From the NCBI GenBank assembly GCA_949316235.1, contig OX438754.1, forward strand, positions 6,433,501-6,497,500: a stretch of 64,000 nucleotides of DNA, read 5' to 3'. The stretch is from Oegoconia quadripuncta (taxonomy: Eukaryota; Arthropoda; Insecta; Lepidoptera; Autostichidae). Below, in pieces: positions 61,101 through 64,000 of this stretch; the first letter of the stretch is position 1, and every line of letters starts with the position of its first letter. Position numbers and translations under genes: made by a program. The notes beneath the pieces were generated by a model that did no database searches, was not told where the DNA came from, and saw only the letters and a list, made by a program, of their open reading frames with translations.

Positions 61101-62386
61101 ATTTGTAGTTGTGAAGTCCGGCATTGACCCAAGGATATTGTTCCCTTTTTTGCAATTTTCTTAGATGAAATGCATGTTTTACCACACATGTATATTCTTT
61201 TTCTAGCGATTACCGCAATATAATTGATGAAATTATGAACCAAACCTCACTTTGTAATAAATATGTCTTTTAATATGCGACTATGTTTAGAGTGTGATGT
61301 AAATTGTTTTGTTATAGGACACCTGATTACAAGGCCATCATTCCTTAGGTCAGGCCATTTTGTCGCTGTTTAGATGCATAACTAAGCTTCTATTTGTTTT
61401 TAATTTTTATCCAAACTCATAGTACGACATGATATTATGACGAATTCGTTTTATTATTGTGTTGTCAGTGTGCTGTTGATTTGGCTTCGATTCTGTATTA
61501 TGTCTATAACATCACGCATACGTAACTATCATTTCGTTCTGTTTATAAAGTTTTGTACATCAGCGACCAGATTACATGTTGTCCTAAGAGTCGAATCTCG
61601 TCAAGAATCGCGATATAAGGCGTAAATTCAAATTTTATATTCTTGATAGTAACAATATACCGGGAAAGTGTGATTGTTTGATATGCCAATGCAATGTCTC
61701 TCCACTTCCCAGACACATTACTTTTCTTCGTCGGATGTGTAATAATGAATGACCATCAGCTTTCTTCATAATAATAATTTGTGTTTTTTTTTATCGGCCA
61801 AGAAGATGTAATGTGTCTCGTACGCCTTTCAACTCGACACTTTTTTAAATCTACATGTTTCATCTTAGAGTGTATTAGTGGATTTTCTTTTTATTTATTT
61901 TTTGCGAGGAAAAGTAGCCTTTGCCCTTCTAATGCTCCGCAACGACGCGACGTGAAAGAAAGATAAACACATTTGATTGATATATCGTGTTGACCGATTG
62001 GTGTAGTGGGTGCGCCTGCCTGCGAAAACGAAGATTGCGGGTTCGAACCCCTCTAGTGTGTGAATATAAGAAGAAATATTTATCACTTGTGTTACCGTGT
62101 AGTGAATTCGGGAACTACTCTCTTTATCGGGATAAAATGTATCCTATGGCATATCCTTTTCATCCAAATTCGTTAATTCGTATTTATCTGTTAGACTAGC
62201 CATTCTATCGAATCAAACGCGTCGAGTTGAAAAGGTATCGCGACGAGATTCCACTCGCGTCGATGGTGTACCGACTGCAAGGGGAGGCCCTAGTATGATC
62301 CTGGTTGTGTTACAGGCACTGACCGCGCGCGGTGCAACGGGGAAGGCTCGGGCTCGCGCTCGCGCTCCCACTCCCTCAGCAGGTGA
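52082..62386 (+). CDS. Doa: Doa / CLK LAMMER-type dual-specificity kinase: shared kinase region, ten exons
   Basis: The ten exons join in frame to 377 codons and a stop. LAMMER kinases phosphorylate Ser, Thr and Tyr, act on SR splicing factors and regulate alternative splicing. All hallmarks are present: GEGTFG (35-40), the ATP-binding lysine K57 in [13 protein letters not shown] with D154, DFGSATF with D194, APE (216-218) and the family signature [11 protein letters not shown] (255-265). The end SHSLSR matches Doa. Exons: 52082-52163, 52688-52754, 53537-53650, 54809-54899, 55736-55915, 56765-56894, 57850-57994, 59374-59479, 60477-60624, 62316-62386. All donors are GT and all acceptors AG; no key residue is lost. 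Introns of 0.5-1.7 kb hold SINEs, a MITE, LINE relics and a GTAT-rich microsatellite near 53286; otherwise they look empty. Confidence 0.95.
52688..52754 (+). CDS. Doa: Doa kinase exon 2 (glycine-rich loop)
   Basis: It encodes [20 protein letters not shown], the nucleotide-binding loop. Acceptor ATTACAG, donor CAATT|GTAAGT. Confidence 0.96.
53537..53650 (+). CDS. Doa: Doa kinase exon 3 (catalytic lysine, helix C)
   Basis: It encodes [20 protein letters not shown], with the ATP-binding lysine, and [18 protein letters not shown], with the helix C glutamate. Acceptor TTTCAG, donor AAAAA|GTAAGT. Confidence 0.96.
54809..54899 (+). CDS. Doa: Doa kinase exon 4 (hinge)
   Basis: It encodes [20 protein letters not shown] followed by [14 protein letters not shown] is the hinge. 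Acceptor TTTCCAG, donor TTCCTG|GTGAGT, phase 0. Confidence 0.96.
55251..55410. repeat. Old dispersed repeat in intron 4
   Basis: It has TTTTTACCCGACTGTCGTAG, GGAAGGAGGGTAATG and CCCCAGAGTG in the same order as the copy at 1841-1990. Confidence 0.5.
55599..55643. repeat. Perfect 19-bp inverted repeat with 7-nt loop
   Basis: Arms 55599-55617 and 55625-55643 (ATCTTCGTCGTGATAGTGT) are exact reverse complements; the match goes on outward with a mismatch into AT-rich DNA. It lies in Doa intron 4. Confidence 0.95.
55736..55915 (+). CDS. Doa: Doa kinase exon 5 (catalytic loop)
   Basis: It encodes [20 protein letters not shown] and the catalytic loop [19 protein letters not shown] kinases have HTD where most kinases have HRD. 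Phase 0 at both ends; acceptor TTTCAG, donor AAGAAG|GTAACT. Confidence 0.97.
56210..56280 (+). repeat. LINE 3' UTR fragment in intron 5
   Basis: It contains TTAGTCGTCTTTTACGACAC and CACGGGACGA, a block common at lepidopteran LINE 3' ends. It shares this with 12858-12896. Confidence 0.5.
56308..56624 (+). repeat. tRNA-derived SINE, copy 3, in intron 5
   Basis: Same family as 23008-23260. The A-box region is at about 56317-56332 and the B box GGTTCGAATCC at 56364-56374; a TTATTTA tail ends near 56624. An extra segment of about 85 nt after the tRNA part (ACTACTACAACTACTTTATT and on) is an internal insertion. Confidence 0.85.
56765..56894 (+). CDS. Doa: Doa kinase exon 6 (DFG and APE)
   Basis: It encodes [20 protein letters not shown], then [20 protein letters not shown] and VIL. 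The acceptor is ATCCTCAG; the coding frame is open further upstream, but only this acceptor joins exon 5 in phase 0 with family-like sequence. Donor ATTAG|GTATGT. Confidence 0.95.
57540..57660 (+). repeat. Degraded tRNA-derived SINE fragment in intron 6
   Basis: A B-box-like GCGGGTTCGATTCCC lies near 57621-57635. The A-box side is weak. Low confidence. Confidence 0.4.
57850..57994 (+). CDS. Doa: Doa kinase exon 7 (LAMMER motif)
   Basis: It encodes [20 protein letters not shown] and the diagnostic [15 protein letters not shown]. Acceptor ATCTCCAG, donor TACAG|GTAACC. Confidence 0.97.
58104..58334. mobile_element. MITE, copy 2, in intron 7
   Basis: It starts TATACAGGGTGAATTTGAAG and ends with GGAATTACACTAATTAAA then ATTGTATA. 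It shares ATAGTCGAATTC and CAGTAAACAGGAATTACACT with copy 1 at 37560-37812, but lacks about 60 nt near the left end. Confidence 0.8.
59374..59479 (+). CDS. Doa: Doa kinase exon 8
   Basis: It encodes [20 protein letters not shown] and [15 protein letters not shown], typical of the C-lobe insert of CLK kinases. Acceptor ATTCCAG, donor TTATTA|GTGAGT. A SINE begins about 10 nt past the donor. Confidence 0.96.
59490..59665 (+). repeat. tRNA-derived SINE just inside intron 8
   Basis: A tRNA-like start GACTGATTAGTCTAGTG and B box CGTTCGAATCTAGC near 59549-59562 are followed by GTGATGTATGTACGAAAACC. It begins about 10 nt after the exon 8 donor. Confidence 0.6.
59680..59882 (+). repeat. 3' end of an RTE-like LINE in intron 8
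   Basis: It has TTTCCGCCCGCGAATTCG, two TTTCATC-AAATC blocks, GGCGTGAAGAGGTAACAAAC and ACTTTCGCATTTATAATA. Same ending as 10821-11036. Confidence 0.7.
60477..60624 (+). CDS. Doa: Doa kinase exon 9
   Basis: It encodes [20 protein letters not shown], then [20 protein letters not shown], the last helices of the kinase C-lobe. Acceptor GATTACAG, donor CTTG|GTACGT. Confidence 0.96.
60756..60796 (+). repeat. Short repeat with hairpin and GAA tail, copy 2, in intron 9
   Basis: Nearly identical over 40 bp to 37828-37870, including AAGAGCATAGCTCTTAAATT then GAAGAAGAAGAA. Confidence 0.7.
60868..60990 (+). repeat. tRNA-like SINE fragment in intron 9
   Basis: An A-box-like GTGGCCGAATGGATAG and a strong B box GGGTTCGATTCCC are present, but no acceptor stem pairs. 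It is therefore probably a SINE head, not a tRNA gene. Confidence 0.5.
61988..62200 (+). repeat. tRNA-derived SINE with LINE-like 3' half, in intron 9
   Basis: The tRNA-like head is TGACCGATTGGTGTAGTGGG with B box GGGTTCGAACCC at 62039-62050. Later come CGGGATAAAATGTATCCTAT and TTTTCATCCAAATTCGTTAA, typical of RTE-like LINE ends. It ends about 115 nt before the last exon. Confidence 0.65.
62316..62386 (+). CDS. Doa: Doa final coding exon
   Basis: It encodes the tail [20 protein letters not shown] then LSR and TGA. The SHSLSR end is characteristic of Doa. Acceptor GTTACAG; the codon split with exon 9 (G|GC) restores the frame. Confidence 0.95.
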
Positions 62387-62704
62387 GGGCGCCGCCCGCG
62401 GCCCACGCCCAGCGCTGGGCGAGCGAGATAGTCAATTGAGGCGCGCCCCGGCCGCAGCCTCATCGGACGTGTAAACTTGTACAGTTGTAATGAAGTGATA
62501 AGTGATAATTATTTTGTCGAACATTGTAATCTAGGTAATACTTTGTTGTGAATCGGTACTTCTCAATTGTATTTATAAATAACTATTATTCGAAATACTG
62601 AGCTTGAAATCTTTTATTTTATATATATCCTCGCCGTTGCATACGTTCGCGGGTTTTGGTTTGGTGTAAATATATCCAGTGGAAATAGATTCCGTGGCCA
62701 TTGA

Positions 62705-62737
62705 AATAAAACTGTAGGTATGTTCAATAAATTTATT
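62705..62737 (+). terminator. Candidate Doa poly(A) signals, one palindromic
   Basis: AATAAA occurs at 62705-62710 and 62726-62731, some 320-340 nt after the stop. The second is part of the perfect palindrome AATAAATTTATT (62726-62737), which also gives a signal on the minus strand. Cleavage position is not visible. Confidence 0.45.
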
Positions 62738-64000
62738 TCAAAATTTACATATAAATAGTTACCTTAGGTATGAAAATTTGTATAGATTTATAAATCTTAT
62801 TAACAATAATTTGAGAGGAACTAAATGTTAATATCGATGGAAATAGTTTCGTTGTGAACCCTTATTGTGATGAATTAAATCATAAATAAATGTAGCAGTT
62901 CGTTAAAATAAACTTCCTTAACTTATCCAACAATAAATAATATAAAGAACCAGCTATTTTGGAATTTTAAGTACAATCTAATTAAGTTCATAACATTTTT
63001 ACAATGATTATTCACACATTTACAATCGTTTGGAATGATAAGTATACTTGTTTACCGTGTGCAGCTAGCTGGCAAGCATCTAAATGCTTAGATTAAAATG
63101 AGCACGCCAACTTTCAACAATAAATAAACACTTGTCAATAGAACAGAACGGTGTCATAGATTCTCAATTTTTCTAAATAAAAAAATATCACCTGTCCGCT
63201 GCAAACGCTTGAGATTTGTCATTTTGTCTATACTCGCAAACAAAAATCATCTAATTACACCTAAACAAAAGACTACCAACCTTACAAGTTACAGAAAATG
63301 TTTAAATAGGTCACAGAATAAGGAATAACCAGTTATACATTATTCAAGCCGCAAGGGTGCCAGCAGGCAGAACTTCTCATGTAATGAATGACACATACGA
63401 AAATTGATTGTAGTAGACTGATACATCACCAAATCTATTTACAGACACCAGATATCTAAATCTGGACGCCCCCTACCGCGGCACATCAGAACAACGTTTA
63501 AAATAGAACACTCTACAATTCAAGCTAATAAAAGTGTTCCCACTTTTGTTGCGATAAGCCCGGATTTCTATAACTCATTTACTGTTCTAGAAATATAATC
63601 AACGATTGAACTACACACACTTGTCTCACTAAACTAGGGAAGATAGAGTTTTATATAATTCAAAACCTCCCGAGCAAATCGTTTCCCTACGCTATTTACA
63701 TCATACATAATTTCTATCGTGAATTTATTATCTGCATAGGTATTAAGATGAAATATTAATTTTTTGCTCGAGAGTATACATTTCAAACTGGCTGCGCAAC
63801 GCAGACGCTTAAAAATAGCAATTCAATATGAATCTTATTTATCAGCACAGCGTTCGAATGCGCCACGCTGCGTTGCTATGTGCGCGAGTCGAGCAGCGGA
63901 TACGAATTGAAGCTTCGTATACCTTGATCTGTGACCGTTTATGACTAAAGTATTGCATAACAACCATAGTCCAGTAAGGATACACTTTTGACTTCCTATA
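62738..64000. other. Region past the Doa 3' end
   Basis: No coding exon is supported on either strand. The low-repeat, AT-rich sequence could be intergenic or the 3' UTR of a convergent minus-strand gene that starts beyond the window; nothing decides this. Confidence 0.35.

Noticed and set aside
61988..62060. tRNA gene
   Set aside because: The B box is fine, but the 3' side runs into a LINE-like body; treated as a SINE.
1..64000. CRISPR array or prokaryotic operon
   Set aside because: No regular spacer-repeat array; introns, SINEs and telomeric repeats show eukaryotic nuclear DNA.

Overview
The window looks like nuclear DNA from a moth or butterfly (Lepidoptera). The non-coding background is AT-rich and short-exon genes have GT-AG introns. 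There is a short (TTAGG)n insect telomeric repeat, an R1-clade non-LTR retrotransposon of the SART/TRAS telomere-associated type, and many scattered LINE 3' ends, tRNA-derived SINEs and MITEs. The genus cannot be told from the sequence alone.

Layout. (1) 1-3253: non-coding DNA with old repeat fragments. (2) 3254-10490: two related retroelements lie head to tail on the minus strand. One is apparently intact and autonomous (about 5.8 kb; ORF1 of 720 aa with three CCHC knuckles; ORF2 of 1049 aa with endonuclease, reverse transcriptase and a C-terminal CCHC). The other is about 1.4 kb, has no coding capacity, and shares both ends with the first. A run of TAACC repeats abuts the 5' end of the full-length copy. 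(3) 10.5-27.4 kb: non-coding, repeat-littered DNA with no gene I can support. (4) About 27.4-62.7 kb, plus strand: a Doa/CLK (LAMMER, dual-specificity) protein kinase locus. Ten exons between 52082 and 62386 join into a complete kinase domain of 377 residues ending SHSLSR. Four large upstream coding exons or exon sets have donors whose phases fit. Exons at 40602-42506, 46946-47146 and 49735-51153 all end in phase 0 and fit the first kinase exon. The exon at 28919-29961 ends in phase 2 and fits a short Arg/Ser-rich exon at 40027-40153, which then ends in phase 0 at a probable GC donor. (5) 62.4-64 kb: 3' UTR, candidate poly(A) signals and unassigned DNA.

How the parts work together. The inferred Doa products share one C-terminal kinase and differ in the N-terminus: about 767, 1012, 444 and 850 aa. 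Only the most 5' form carries the RS-rich segment typical of CLK kinases. Drosophila Doa is known to use alternative promoters, so this layout is expected in kind, but the exact exon joins are inferred from splice sites and phase and not from transcripts. Many repeats sit in the Doa introns, one of them about 10 nt past a splice donor.

The most unusual material is the retroelement pair: a coding element and a non-coding partner with matching ends and matching GGTTAC junctions, plus a tandem hairpin array at the start of ORF1 with a paired base change.
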